This document shows, in pieces, positions 1 to 6,850 of a DNA stretch of 12,068 nucleotides; position 1 is the stretch's first letter, and each line of letters opens with the position of its first letter. The DNA lies in the NCBI GenBank assembly GCA_964617665.1, contig CAZUAH010000427.1:1-12068 (forward strand), read 5' to 3'. The notes beneath the pieces were generated by a model. That model had not been told where the DNA came from, did no database searches, and was given only the letters and a program-made list of their open reading frames with translations. Source of the DNA: JADHUC01 sp964617665. Lineage in GTDB: Bacteria > Planctomycetota > Planctomycetia > Pirellulales > Pirellulaceae. The translations under genes and the position numbers were made by a program.

Positions 1-233
1 ATCATCCCCAACACCCATTTAACGATCTGTTCCCCTCCAGCAGTTACGAGTATTCCACCAGCAAGGAGATATAATACTTTAATAATTCTCTCTATTCTTT
101 TCGTATTGGTATCTATCTGTGTTTTCCGTTCTTCACAATCGTCACACATAGACACCATTTTATAATAGAGATGATCAAGTTTATCATTCACTTCTTTCAA
201 CCCTTTGAATTTATCAATATCCAATATATCCAT
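1..233 (-). CDS. Coiled-coil plus C-terminal TM protein, partial (holin/XhlA-like layout)
   Basis: This gene is open to the left edge, so only the first 77 residues are seen. It starts at ATG 233-231 with GGTGG six bases upstream. Residues 1-50 are charged and probably helical or coiled-coil (MDILDIDKFKGLKEVNDKLD...). They include a CDDC pair (C30, C33). A hydrophobic stretch at about 51-67 (IKVLYLLAGGILVTAGG) looks like one membrane span. A short charged coiled coil followed by a C-terminal span is the layout of XhlA-like phage lysis proteins, and the position at the end of the structural block would suit a lysis gene. That is analogy only. It could equally be a virion membrane protein. The C-terminus is outside the window. 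Confidence 0.72.
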   Translation of the reverse strand, partial: MDILDIDKFKGLKEVNDKLDHLYYKMVSMCDDCEERKTQIDTNTKRIERIIKVLYLLAGGILVTAGGEQIVKWVLGM

Positions 234-273
234 ACTTGACCACCTATATATTATTTCTAGGACAATCTTTTAG

Positions 274-468
274 TTATTTTTTAACTTGATATACAACATA
301 TCCTTTTCTTTTATCACCGACAACACGAGCCAAATATCCTTTTTCCCTCATATATTTAGCTCTCTTATTTGCTCTCGATTTAAGATAAGTATGATAACCA
401 GTTCGTTTATATCTTCTTTTTCCAAATTTTAAACTTGGTTTAAAACTCTGTTTTCCTTTCGTTCTCAT
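274..468 (-). CDS. Small, very basic protein (64 aa), possible nucleic-acid binding
   Basis: I do not recognise a family. The start is placed at ATG 468-466 because GGTGA (478-474) lies exactly five bases before it; an in-frame GTG at 477 sits inside that SD and is unlikely to be used. The protein is densely basic (about 23 Lys/Arg in 64 residues) with almost no acidic residues, and carries many aromatic residues near the C-terminus (RKGYVVYQVKK). It has no Cys and no membrane span. It lies at the end of the structural block, so a genome-condensing core protein or a small RNA/DNA-binding protein is plausible. The C-terminal GYLARVV...GYVVYQ pattern suggests a small beta-alpha-beta fold. Function is inferred only from charge and position. 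Confidence 0.75.
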   Translation of the reverse strand: MRTKGKQSFKPSLKFGKRRYKRTGYHTYLKSRANKRAKYMREKGYLARVVGDKRKGYVVYQVKK

Positions 469-530
469 TTCATTCACCTATATTATTTCTAAGGCAAAAT
501 TTTAGTTCAATATCATTTTTCTGTGCCATT

Positions 531-1094
531 TTATTGGTTCCATGTAGGTCTGCATTGGTCAACCTGGTCAGATGTCAGCATATAAAATTCACACCTGAAC
601 GATTGATACTGCTGTTTACCTGACCTGCTTGTAACTTTCAGTGAATACCACACATTATCCAAACACACATAATTACTGATCACTAATACAGGGCTACAAG
701 CCTCACCAGTTGGAAACATACCATATTCAAGCTGTGTTGCTGTTGTTGTATATGTTCCCGTTGCCAACCAATCAGAAAAACTGTCCCTGGTCACATCAGT
801 AACCCTGTCTTTATGATAAACCGTCATATCAGATCCACTACTTGATATAGTGCTGTTCTCATACACTTCAAAGAAAGCTCCTGGGGCCCCATCACTACCG
901 AGAGTTGAGGGTTTCTGGTTAACCGCCATTATCTCCATCTTGGAAATAAGTATATGATAATCGGTAGTGCTATGCCACGCTATCTTTAAACCATTACCGA
1001 TACTGAACCCTGTTGGATTAAAATAGTTCACAGTGAACAGATTATCGTTCCTTAACTGGTTCCTTACATCATCCATCGTTAAAACTGATCTCAT
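531..1094 (-). CDS. Beta-rich soluble structural protein candidate (187 aa)
   Basis: Not recognised by family. It starts at ATG 1094 with GGTGA (1104-1100) five bases upstream; that SD overlaps the stop codon of the gene before it. The protein has no signal peptide or membrane span. It is rich in Ser, Thr, Tyr and short alternating hydrophobic strands (for example YHILISKMEIMAV and NVWYSLKVTSRSG), as expected of an all-beta fold. Four Cys lie in the C-terminal half. Position, size and composition would fit a penton, spike or receptor-binding protein of a DJR virus; in this lineage a single-jelly-roll penton protein often has this size. No motif proves it. Confidence 0.72.
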   Translation of the reverse strand: MRSVLTMDDVRNQLRNDNLFTVNYFNPTGFSIGNGLKIAWHSTTDYHILISKMEIMAVNQKPSTLGSDGAPGAFFEVYENSTISSSGSDMTVYHKDRVTDVTRDSFSDWLATGTYTTTATQLEYGMFPTGEACSPVLVISNYVCLDNVWYSLKVTSRSGKQQYQSFRCEFYMLTSDQVDQCRPTWNQ

Positions 1095-1103
1095 TTAACT
1101 CAC

Positions 1104-1475
1104 CTAATCCCATTGTAAAATACTTATGGTCTTTGCACCATTATCGCTAGTGTTCGGATCTTCTCTTACATAGAAGTTCATTTCTCTTGCACCAGACCCG
1201 TCTATGTTAAGGTTCCTGAAAGCACCAGCCATAAAACTATCTAACCTGAACATATCATTATCAGGTATCTCTACCGTAAAAGTATGATGTGCTTTAAAAT
1301 CTGGTTCACTTGACAACTGCAAATTAATAGCTATCTGTTGCCTGTTAACATCCAGGACAGTTATTCCTATCCTTGACTTTTTCATGGTTATCTGGGGTTC
1401 GTGTAACGTAGTTACCCCGCCAATAACCGTTATTAAACTTGTTTCTCTACATTCGATAGTATCTTCATACATCAT
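1104..1475 (-). CDS. Beta-rich soluble protein (123 aa), minor capsid or penton candidate
   Basis: Unrecognised. ATG 1475 overlaps the stop of the preceding gene (ATGA), and AGGTGG lies six bases upstream; a second ATG at 1472 is also possible. The sequence alternates hydrophobic and polar residues over most of its length (SRIGITVLDVNRQQIAINLQ, HHTFTVEIPDNDMFRL, MNFYVRED), typical of a small beta sandwich. It has no membrane span and only one Cys, near the N-terminus. It is tightly coupled to two small membrane proteins upstream and to the 187-residue beta-rich protein downstream, so a virion role is likely. Which of the two soluble beta proteins is the penton cannot be told from the sequence. 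Confidence 0.72.
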   Translation of the reverse strand: MMYEDTIECRETSLITVIGGVTTLHEPQITMKKSRIGITVLDVNRQQIAINLQLSSEPDFKAHHTFTVEIPDNDMFRLDSFMAGAFRNLNIDGSGAREMNFYVREDPNTSDNGAKTISILQWD

Positions 1476-1735
1476 TTTTTACCACCTCTTACAGCGATCA
1501 TTATAGTAACAATTGTTAATATCAATCCAACAATACCAATTATGGTATTGGTTTTGAACATTGTCTGCTGACTTTTCACCTGTGTAGTAGCCAACTCTCT
1601 ACTTTTTTCTGCCTCGCTTAAACTTTCCCTTGTCATTTTCTCTGATCTTTTGGTGGCCCAGATGGTTACACCTGCACCTATTATCGTGGTTCCTACTATA
1701 GCCACTATCATACCTATTGTTAAAGGGTCAGCCAT
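1472..1735 (-). CDS. Small two-span membrane protein (87 aa)
   Basis: Unrecognised. The start is placed at ATG 1735-1733, which overlaps the stop of the preceding gene (TGATG) and has GAGGT 8-9 bases upstream; a GTG one codon earlier (1738) is possible. Two hydrophobic segments, residues 6-27 (TIGMIVAIVGTTIIGAGV) and 63-82 (NTIIGIVGLILTIVTIMIAV), flank a charged helical loop (about 28-60). The tail is basic (RGGKK). It lies in a run of structural genes, so insertion into an internal virion membrane is a reasonable inference; a holin-like role cannot be excluded. Confidence 0.78.
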   Translation of the reverse strand: MADPLTIGMIVAIVGTTIIGAGVTIWATKRSEKMTRESLSEAEKSRELATTQVKSQQTMFKTNTIIGIVGLILTIVTIMIAVRGGKK

Positions 1736-2211
1736 CACACATACCTCTGGAAAATTCTATAACCAATATAAGTAACTATCAGGAAGATACCTATCATGAA
1801 AAACCACCTATATTTTTCTACAAAATCAAGGGTTTGATACATTACACTATCTTCAGCGAAACTTTCCTTTATCCCTCCCAACAGAGACCCTTCCTTGAAC
1901 ACATTATAGGTAAGGAACAACGCACCAGCACCCAACCCCACCGAAAACACCATCATGGCGGGTCTTGTAGCCATACTTAACTGCTGTTTAGGTGTTTTAC
2001 CAGCCATAGTTTTAGGTGTAGGAACACCAGCCTTTTTAGCACCTTTCCCTATTGTAGAACTTATCTTACTTAATGTAGTTTTCTGTGGTTTAACTGGCGG
2101 TTTGGTTGGCGTAGGTACTGAACCAGGTTTCACGTTCTTAACGGGAGGTGGTGAAATAGGTTTAGTAGCCTTGTAAGGTTTGGGAGGTTTAATATTAGCT
2201 GTTGGTTTCAA
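1735..2211 (-). CDS. Proline/lysine-rich membrane protein (158 aa), TTG start
   Basis: Unrecognised. No ATG or GTG is available near the 5' end. The best start is TTG 2211-2209, seven bases after GGAGG (2223-2219), just past the stop of the preceding gene; an earlier TTG at 2217 is too close to the SD. Residues 1-75 are rich in Pro, Lys and Thr (KPPKPYKATKPISPPPV, TPTKPPVKPQ) and probably unfolded and basic. Membrane spans follow at about 84-105 (PAMMVFSVGLGAGALFLTYN) and 136-153 (WFFMIGIFLIVTYIGYRIF). The layout suggests a membrane protein whose basic tail contacts the genome or the capsid shell. That is inference from composition and from its place between two membrane-protein genes. Confidence 0.75.
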   Translation of the reverse strand: MKPTANIKPPKPYKATKPISPPPVKNVKPGSVPTPTKPPVKPQKTTLSKISSTIGKGAKKAGVPTPKTMAGKTPKQQLSMATRPAMMVFSVGLGAGALFLTYNVFKEGSLLGGIKESFAEDSVMYQTLDFVEKYRWFFMIGIFLIVTYIGYRIFQRYV

Positions 2212-2213
2212 TA

Positions 2214-3551
2214 TCAACCCTCCTTTTTAAAGAGTTTCTTAAAAAAATCATATCTCCATACCAGGTATAAGAACACGAAAAAAGCCAACACAGTGAACAA
2301 CATAATTATACCGCTTATAGTTTGGGACCTTTGAACTTTTTCTCTCTGGTCTTTGGGTATTTGGGAACGTGGCAATACATTATGGGTTTTTGTATAGAAC
2401 TTCAACCCTTCCGCAGTGATACCCATATCACCTTCAAAATCATACATTACATTTTCTCTTTCTTGTATTGGTGACCACAACTCGAACTTACCTGATTTCC
2501 ATGCAGAATACTTACTGTCATTATCACGGAAATAATTTAAAAGGTTCCTTCCTTTCTTATCGGTTCTTAACACACTTTGTAACCCTGACGGTATATCTTT
2601 GGTCACAGCATAAGCCGATATACAGAACGTAATAAGTGTCACATCACCTTTCGTTACCGATTCACCAACATCGGCATACCTTGTCTGGTTCGGCGAAGTA
2701 ACATATATCCATTCCCTAACTTGATCTGGTGTCTGTGACTTAAAACCCCAGCTTGAAGGTTCCATAAAACTTTTATTTTCTTCCAGTTCAATAACACGGT
2801 TTCTATATCGAACAGTCACCAGGAATGATTCAGCGTAATTATTCTTGATCTCAACTGTTTTAGTTCCACCTGAAATATTATTCCTCACTATATCCCTGGC
2901 ATAAACCTGCTCTTCCTCCAGCCATACAGTTGACCCGCTACCGCCGTATTGTTCAGTTGTTTCAGCCAACACACTATCAAGCTGTCTATGTGCATACACA
3001 TCAATAAAGCTTTTCTCACCTTCAAGATACTGGTTAACAAGCCTTGCATAACTGTTTCTGTCTGATACCTCCATTAACCCCCAATCACGCCAGGCATTGA
3101 TTACCCTATCATTCATAGATATATCTTTATCTTCAAGAATATCATCGGGCTGAACAGTAATATCTTCTTCTTGATAAGAGTATTCCCCTTCCTCACCTGT
3201 TCCTGTTTCATCAGGTAAACTGGTAGTAGTATCAGGAACATTAACGGTTTCCGATTCGGTATCAACTTCAACAGTATAAACCTGGCTCACATCGGTTATC
3301 TTGAACACTGGATTATAATAACTGGTAGTTTCTTCAATATCAACGGTAACATAAAAAGTTTTTATGGGTTCGGTATCGTTCTTAAGTTCAATATTATCAA
3401 ATATCACCATACCGCCAGGATCACCTGGCCCTGCACTATGGGTCCGTTTAGAAGTTCTTACCACCCCGCCTTCAGTGAGTTTAACTAAAACACCGTTCCA
3501 GGCAGAATTATCTTTAATAACCTCAACGGTTATTCTTCCTTGTTTTACCAT
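2214..3551 (-). CDS. Large membrane-anchored beta-domain protein (445 aa), vertex or spike candidate
   Basis: This is the second largest structural-block protein. ATG 3551 is preceded by a weak GGTG. Residues about 6-97 look like a small beta sandwich of the carboxypeptidase-regulatory/CNA-B type (ITVEVI, GVLVKL, GGMVIFDNIEL, FYVTVDIEETT, VYTVEVD). A Thr/Glu/Asp-rich linker follows (about 98-145, including TGTGEEGEYSYQEED). Residues 146-400 form a mixed, probably globular region, and 411-433 are one membrane span (ISGIIMLFTVLAFFVFLYLVW) with a basic tail (FFKKLFKKEG). There is no N-terminal signal, so it is a C-tail-anchored protein. Immediately downstream of the capsid gene, it could be the membrane-anchored vertex or spike protein. 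The fold assignment is by eye. Confidence 0.75.
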   Translation of the reverse strand: MVKQGRITVEVIKDNSAWNGVLVKLTEGGVVRTSKRTHSAGPGDPGGMVIFDNIELKNDTEPIKTFYVTVDIEETTSYYNPVFKITDVSQVYTVEVDTESETVNVPDTTTSLPDETGTGEEGEYSYQEEDITVQPDDILEDKDISMNDRVINAWRDWGLMEVSDRNSYARLVNQYLEGEKSFIDVYAHRQLDSVLAETTEQYGGSGSTVWLEEEQVYARDIVRNNISGGTKTVEIKNNYAESFLVTVRYRNRVIELEENKSFMEPSSWGFKSQTPDQVREWIYVTSPNQTRYADVGESVTKGDVTLITFCISAYAVTKDIPSGLQSVLRTDKKGRNLLNYFRDNDSKYSAWKSGKFELWSPIQERENVMYDFEGDMGITAEGLKFYTKTHNVLPRSQIPKDQREKVQRSQTISGIIMLFTVLAFFVFLYLVWRYDFFKKLFKKEG

Positions 3552-3584
3552 GTATGCACCATAATAAAATTATAAGGCAGTTTA

Positions 3585-3625
3585 AACACTTACCCAGGTG
3601 TTAACCGTAAGGGAAAAACACGGTT
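3585..3625 (-). terminator. Two tandem inverted repeats downstream of the capsid gene
   Basis: In the 91-base gap after the capsid gene stop there are two short dyads: AACCGT/ACGGTT (3603-3608 and 3620-3625, 11-base loop) and AACAC/GTGTT (3585-3589 and 3598-3602, 8-base loop). On the transcript the first loop contains a run of five U. They may attenuate transcription or mark an RNA end after the abundant capsid message. A TATA-like run (about 3566-3577) lies roughly 21 bases before the next ATG, so a separate, near-leaderless start there is possible. Both readings are weak. Confidence 0.35.
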
Positions 3626-3642
3626 TTTGGAGGTTATTAATA

Positions 3643-4833
3643 TTATCTACTCAAAGATAGTTTTCTTCTGGAAGTAACAGTCCTACCACGTGGCTTCCGA
3701 ACATCAGATATCATTTGGGAAGCGGGAACATTTTCCACCCTGCTATCGGTTGGATACATTACTGATCCTCCATCGGTAGCCAACGGCACACTTGGCGCAC
3801 TTCCAGGCTGTTCAGCACTGGCCTGATTAACCAGGATTTGTGCGTAGTGCAATGCATTATCTCCGGTCAAAAGCTCAAATCTCATGCGTACGTTGCGTGC
3901 ACTATAAAATGGTGGGTCAAACGTGATTATCAGGTCATTTGTATAATGACCCTGGTTCTTTTTGATGGTATCGAAAAATGCACTGGTCGAAGGTTCATTC
4001 ATTATTGGATGAAAGGTTCTGAACTCATTAAGCCACAGTTCTTTATATTCCTCAAATATTGTCCAACCGTCACAATTTTTCTGGACACCGTCAGCAGACA
4101 GCATATCCACATCATCAATATTGGTATTCCCCCCAAAAGTAGCCTGATAAGGATGATATTCATCCCACAGGGTATCATTATCGGAATGGAACACAAATAT
4201 TGGTGTCGGTCCTTCAGTGCAGTTCTGTTGCCAGTCATTTGAGCCTGCATTACCGTTAATGGTATGGCTATCAGCCTTGAACGGTATCAATGGATGATCG
4301 GTATAAATATAAGCTATATCAAGAGTTCCACTGTTATAGGTTGTACATGTTGAAGTGTTCAACAGGTTGGCCAGGTTACCAGTTTCTATATTCATGGTGT
4401 AATATCTACCAGACCCAGCAAGGAAACACAGAGGTATGAAAAACTTTTCTCTGTAATTGGTAGCCGTTGAACTCGATCTTAGATTAGCAACAGGTGTGAC
4501 TATCAGTTCATCATTAGACGCCACTATCCAGTTTTTCAATACATGGCTATCGGCCCAGAACTGAATTTTTTTACCTGATTCATCCCTGAAAGTAAGGTCC
4601 TCGAAAAGTTCAGTCATGAGAGCGTCAGTAAAACTGTTGGTAGTTGTGCTTGTAATGTTTGCGGTAATTCTCACTTCTAGAGCCAACAGGTGCATACCCT
4701 GGCGCATAGGCAGGGATTCAGTTGGTATCTGACCATTTGCAGGTATATTTATTGTAGGCCCTTTGAAATTAACATAGGGATTCCCTTTTGCTTGTCGGTA
4801 GAGTTGCACTACATCGGGAACATTCGTAGCCAT
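3643..4833 (-). CDS. Probable major capsid protein, double-jelly-roll type (396 aa)
   Basis: This is the best candidate for the major capsid protein. ATG 4833 has GGAGG nine bases upstream; only four bases separate it from the stop of the gene before. The 396-residue length fits small DJR capsid proteins. The sequence is beta-rich with strand-like segments in both halves (HLLALEVRITANI, EKFFIPLCFLAG, LDIAYIYTDHPLIPF, TNDLIITFDPPF, NVRMRFELLTG). Helices appear between strands (EYKELWLNEFRTFH). It has no membrane span or signal peptide. The last 20 or so residues are basic (RKPRGRTVTSRRKLSLSR), suited to contact with the inner membrane or DNA. The supporting context is the packaging ATPase upstream and several membrane proteins on both sides. 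DJR folds share little sequence, so this rests on length, composition and gene order. Confidence 0.72.
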   Translation of the reverse strand: MATNVPDVVQLYRQAKGNPYVNFKGPTINIPANGQIPTESLPMRQGMHLLALEVRITANITSTTTNSFTDALMTELFEDLTFRDESGKKIQFWADSHVLKNWIVASNDELIVTPVANLRSSSTATNYREKFFIPLCFLAGSGRYYTMNIETGNLANLLNTSTCTTYNSGTLDIAYIYTDHPLIPFKADSHTINGNAGSNDWQQNCTEGPTPIFVFHSDNDTLWDEYHPYQATFGGNTNIDDVDMLSADGVQKNCDGWTIFEEYKELWLNEFRTFHPIMNEPSTSAFFDTIKKNQGHYTNDLIITFDPPFYSARNVRMRFELLTGDNALHYAQILVNQASAEQPGSAPSVPLATDGGSVMYPTDSRVENVPASQMISDVRKPRGRTVTSRRKLSLSR

Positions 4834-4837
4834 TTAT

Positions 4838-5104
4838 TTATCCCTCCCTGTAAAGTGTAATTGCAACACCTAAACAATAGGTAGCCAGTGCCGAGAAAAT
4901 TGCAGTGGGAACACCTTTCAACTGTCCTTTCTTTTTTGCATACCCTGGTGCAAGAAACATTACAGCACCTATAATACCATAAAGAAGAACTACTCGATCT
5001 TTGGTGAAAAAATCAAATCTTGTAAGGTCGGCTATATCACCAAAATTATAACCAGCCCAACCGCCGATAATCATACCAGCGATATTACTTAAATTAAAAT
5101 TCAA
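4838..5104 (-). CDS. Small multi-span membrane protein (88 aa), TTG start
   Basis: Unrecognised. The start is placed at TTG 5104-5102, because GGAGTTGA (5117-5110) lies five bases before it, matching the spacing of the other genes; an in-frame TTG at 5113 abuts the SD and is unlikely. Hydrophobic segments lie at about 7-22 (NIAGMIIGGWAGYNFG), 37-55 (RVVLLYGIIGAVMFLAPGY) and 64-85 (GVPTAIFSALATYCLGVAITL). Lys-rich KKKGQLK separates the last two. It sits directly before the capsid gene (stop at 4838, capsid ATG at 4833), so the two are probably translated together. A virion membrane protein is likely by context. The SD is part of an RNA-stem candidate described at 5112-5169. Confidence 0.77.
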   Translation of the reverse strand: MNFNLSNIAGMIIGGWAGYNFGDIADLTRFDFFTKDRVVLLYGIIGAVMFLAPGYAKKKGQLKGVPTAIFSALATYCLGVAITLYREG

Positions 5105-5111
5105 ACTTATC

Positions 5112-5169
5112 AACTCCTTTTATTATTTAAAGTTAAGATAAAACCTTAACTATGTTAATATAAGGAGTT
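5112..5169 (-). promoter_or_regulatory. Inverted repeat able to mask the SD of the 88-aa gene
   Basis: AACTCCTT (plus strand 5112-5119) and AAGGAGTT (5162-5169) are perfect 8-base complements. On the minus-strand transcript the downstream arm is the SD (AAGGAG) of the TTG-initiated gene at 5104. Between the arms sits a second hairpin (5132-5137 with 5145-5150). A transcript reading through from the ATPase gene could therefore fold to hide the ribosome site of the first structural gene. A transcript starting downstream of the first arm could not. The structure is read directly; the regulatory role is inferred. Confidence 0.5.
5129..5153 (-). repeat. 25-bp dyad element, copy 1 (operator or promoter candidate)
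   Basis: On the minus strand, half-sites ATAGTTAA and TTAACTTT flank a 9-base spacer. The same element occurs at 8182-8206 with 21 of 25 identical positions and identical spacing. Each copy lies upstream of a gene start, in one of the few non-coding stretches of the window. The pattern suits a site bound by a dimeric regulator, perhaps the HTH protein at 10559-11128. It may overlap a promoter: AT-rich TATA-like runs lie just upstream in transcription (5154-5163 and about 5171-5186). Confidence 0.55.
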
Positions 5170-5177
5170 TATATTAT

Positions 5178-5200
5178 ATTAAACTTTTTACAGGTTTAAT
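5178..5200 (-). terminator. Hairpin just after the ATPase stop codon
   Basis: ATTAAAC (5178-5184) and GTTTAAT (5194-5200) form a perfect 7-bp stem with a 9-base loop, beginning three bases after the ATPase stop. It may end or pause ATPase-operon transcripts before the structural block. The stem is all A-T except one pair and no U-run follows it. The same bases overlap a TATA-like stretch, so a promoter role is an alternative. Confidence 0.3.
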
Positions 5201-5203
5201 GTA

Positions 5204-5938
5204 TTAATTTAATGCTATTGGGTTCATGGGTTGATAATCTATATTATTTACATCATACACAATAAAATAATATCGTTTATTTAGGAACTCCTGCATTTCA
5301 GGGTCTTTCAATGGGGTGAACCATTTAGCAAGATAATCAAGTTCAGCCTTTGAACTTCCAGTCCTCATAAAGAAAATATAAGACATTTGGTTAAATATGA
5401 AATTAGGCATTTGATACGTGCTGTGATTGGTCAGAACAACATTATAATATACTCTTGATCTTGTTGCTACTGTTGTCAACCAGGGAGGTGAACTTAATTT
5501 GCCTTTGCACCCAAATAACGATATTTCATCTATTGCCAGGGTAACTTTTTCTGGTATATTCAAGGTTTTTATCTCTGTATGCCATTCCTCAATGAACTCA
5601 TTGAGATTAAAATTTACTCCGACAGGCAACTGGATATATTTCTTTTCCTTAAGGTCCTCTTTCCAGGATTCAGTTGATGATTCCTGATACCCTACAAGGT
5701 TCTGTCTTTGAGGGTTTAGGAACAGACAATAAGCCGATTGACTTGCAAGATACCAGGCTAACGTGGTCTTACCGCTTCCTGAATTACCGAGAACCAAGGC
5801 TCTTGTATGTTCAACTTGTGGGTTGAACTGTTTAACTTGATCTGTTTCCTGTAATTCTGTTGTAGGCTGTTCTGATCCTGCATTTTCCTGTATGTTCTCT
5901 GTATCTGTCAACTCTAACCGATCTCCCACATATACCAC
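5204..5938 (-). CDS. Genome packaging ATPase, FtsK/HerA superfamily, A32-like (244 aa)
   Basis: This is the motor that would pump the genome into a preformed capsid using ATP. Walker A is GNSGSGKT at residues 51-58, after a hydrophobic strand (ALVL). Walker B is LAIDE at 134-138, with catalytic E138. A sensor-like strand VVLTNHST (167-174) follows, and R160 or R162 could be an arginine finger. The 244-residue length is typical of the small packaging ATPases of DJR viruses. Residues 1-42 are acidic and Gln-rich with no clear fold. The start is uncertain: GTG 5938 has AGGA only two bases upstream, and GTG 5929 is a good alternative; there is no nearby ATG. The gene follows the zinc-ribbon membrane protein by 11 bases. 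Confidence 0.9.
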   Translation of the reverse strand: MVYVGDRLELTDTENIQENAGSEQPTTELQETDQVKQFNPQVEHTRALVLGNSGSGKTTLAWYLASQSAYCLFLNPQRQNLVGYQESSTESWKEDLKEKKYIQLPVGVNFNLNEFIEEWHTEIKTLNIPEKVTLAIDEISLFGCKGKLSSPPWLTTVATRSRVYYNVVLTNHSTYQMPNFIFNQMSYIFFMRTGSSKAELDYLAKWFTPLKDPEMQEFLNKRYYFIVYDVNNIDYQPMNPIALN

Positions 5939-5949
5939 AATCCTTAAAA

Positions 5950-6645
5950 TTACCTGCCAGTATTTTTCTTGCCATCATCAGCACCTTTCTTTTTCTTGAT
6001 CTTCTTTAATATCATCGGTCCAAATAGAACACCAACCGTAACAAGAGCAAAAGCCCAGGCAGGAACTTCTAAAGGTTTAATATCGTTTTCGTCAGGTGTC
6101 TTTACAGACAGATAAACACTGCATATCTTCAAGGTTTCGGTTACCAGTTGTCCTCTAAGTTTTGGAGGTATTTCCTCTTCCTTGAAGAATTGATATTCCA
6201 CCACCTCAAACAATGTCCCCATATACACCGATATATCTACCATGGTTGGCTGAACCATACCAACCTGTTCCTTTGCTGTATCAGTTAAATTAGGGTGTTC
6301 TGATCCATCACCTTCCTTTTTATCCTCTGTTTCTTCTGTTACTGGTTTACTGCCTTTGAACTTGTCGAGTATATCCGAGAACTTGAAAGTGTTGCTATCT
6401 TTTATTTTCGGTGTCTGTTCTGGATATTTTTCCACGCTTTCTTTATCCATCTTCTCTTTTTCAGGTTGTTGATTAATTTCTGTCTTTTCTTCTGAAATAT
6501 TTTTTTTCTCATCTAAATACCTCACAATATTTTTAGAATTAATAGGATTTTTATGTTTACATGACCTGCACCTGCCGTAAGTTTTTGCAGTGGTCTCAAA
6601 TTCATGATCACACTTAATACACTTAACTATCTTTCTTTCTGTCAT
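5950..6645 (-). CDS. Zinc-ribbon protein with C-terminal TM anchor (231 aa)
   Basis: The start is set at ATG 6645, five bases after GGTGA (6655-6651); the in-frame GTG at 6654 lies inside that SD. The N-terminus is a zinc ribbon: CxxC at C9/C12 and CxxC at C26/C29. Residues 40-125 are highly charged, Lys/Glu-rich and probably unfolded. A more hydrophobic helical region spans about 130-182 (MVDISVYMGTLFEVVEYQFF). One membrane span follows at about 195-213 (VPAWAFALVTVGVLFGPMI), then a strongly basic tail (KKIKKKKG). It lies 11 bases upstream of the packaging ATPase and is probably co-translated with it. A membrane-anchored DNA- or ATPase-contacting protein at the packaging vertex is an attractive inference, but no family was recognised. 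Confidence 0.8.
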   Translation of the reverse strand: MTERKIVKCIKCDHEFETTAKTYGRCRSCKHKNPINSKNIVRYLDEKKNISEEKTEINQQPEKEKMDKESVEKYPEQTPKIKDSNTFKFSDILDKFKGSKPVTEETEDKKEGDGSEHPNLTDTAKEQVGMVQPTMVDISVYMGTLFEVVEYQFFKEEEIPPKLRGQLVTETLKICSVYLSVKTPDENDIKPLEVPAWAFALVTVGVLFGPMILKKIKKKKGADDGKKNTGR

Positions 6646-6667
6646 TTTGTTCACCCAAATATCGCTT

Positions 6668-6850
6668 TTAATCCTTGTCTAACCTCTTTTCAATCTTTTC
6701 AAGTCTGTCATTAATGTTGGTGAGCAATTCTATTAATAACTGATACGGTTTTGTTTCCAATACAATATCTTCAATATAATTGCCCATTTCTCTCATATCT
6801 TTCTCTTCGGGCTGTCCACCCATCATCATTTTAGCTATTGGTCCAAACAT
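6668..6850 (-). CDS. Small coiled-coil protein (60 aa)
   Basis: Unrecognised. ATG 6850 lies inside the end of the glycosyltransferase gene (16-base overlap), with an AAGGT-like SD a few bases upstream. The N-terminus is hydrophobic and Met-rich (MFGPIAKMMMGG). Residues about 30-60 form a strong amphipathic, probably coiled-coil helix (LLIELLTNINDRLEKIEKRL). It may oligomerise or act as an assembly or scaffold factor for the membrane and packaging proteins that follow. This is inferred from shape only. Confidence 0.7.
   Translation of the reverse strand: MFGPIAKMMMGGQPEEKDMREMGNYIEDIVLETKPYQLLIELLTNINDRLEKIEKRLDKD

Noticed and set aside
1717..1980. Plus-strand open frame of 87 codons, and other plus-strand frames across the window
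   Set aside because: It lies opposite two membrane-protein genes, has no good SD and a composition unlike a protein (many His, Ser, Gln). All other plus-strand frames (for example 1955-2176, 3364-3564, 3838-4242, 6907-7176, 7250-7522, 9327-9614) are likewise opposite clear minus-strand genes.
4002..4250. Minus-strand frame of 82 codons inside the capsid gene
   Set aside because: It is fully contained in the capsid reading frame, without a SD. The same applies to frames at 8807-9052 and 10052-10288 inside the polymerase gene.
6623..6631. Third copy of CTTAACTAT, the conserved arm of the dyad
   Set aside because: It lies inside the zinc-ribbon coding region (codons for IVK), has no partner arm at the right spacing, and one chance match of this AT-rich 9-mer is not surprising.
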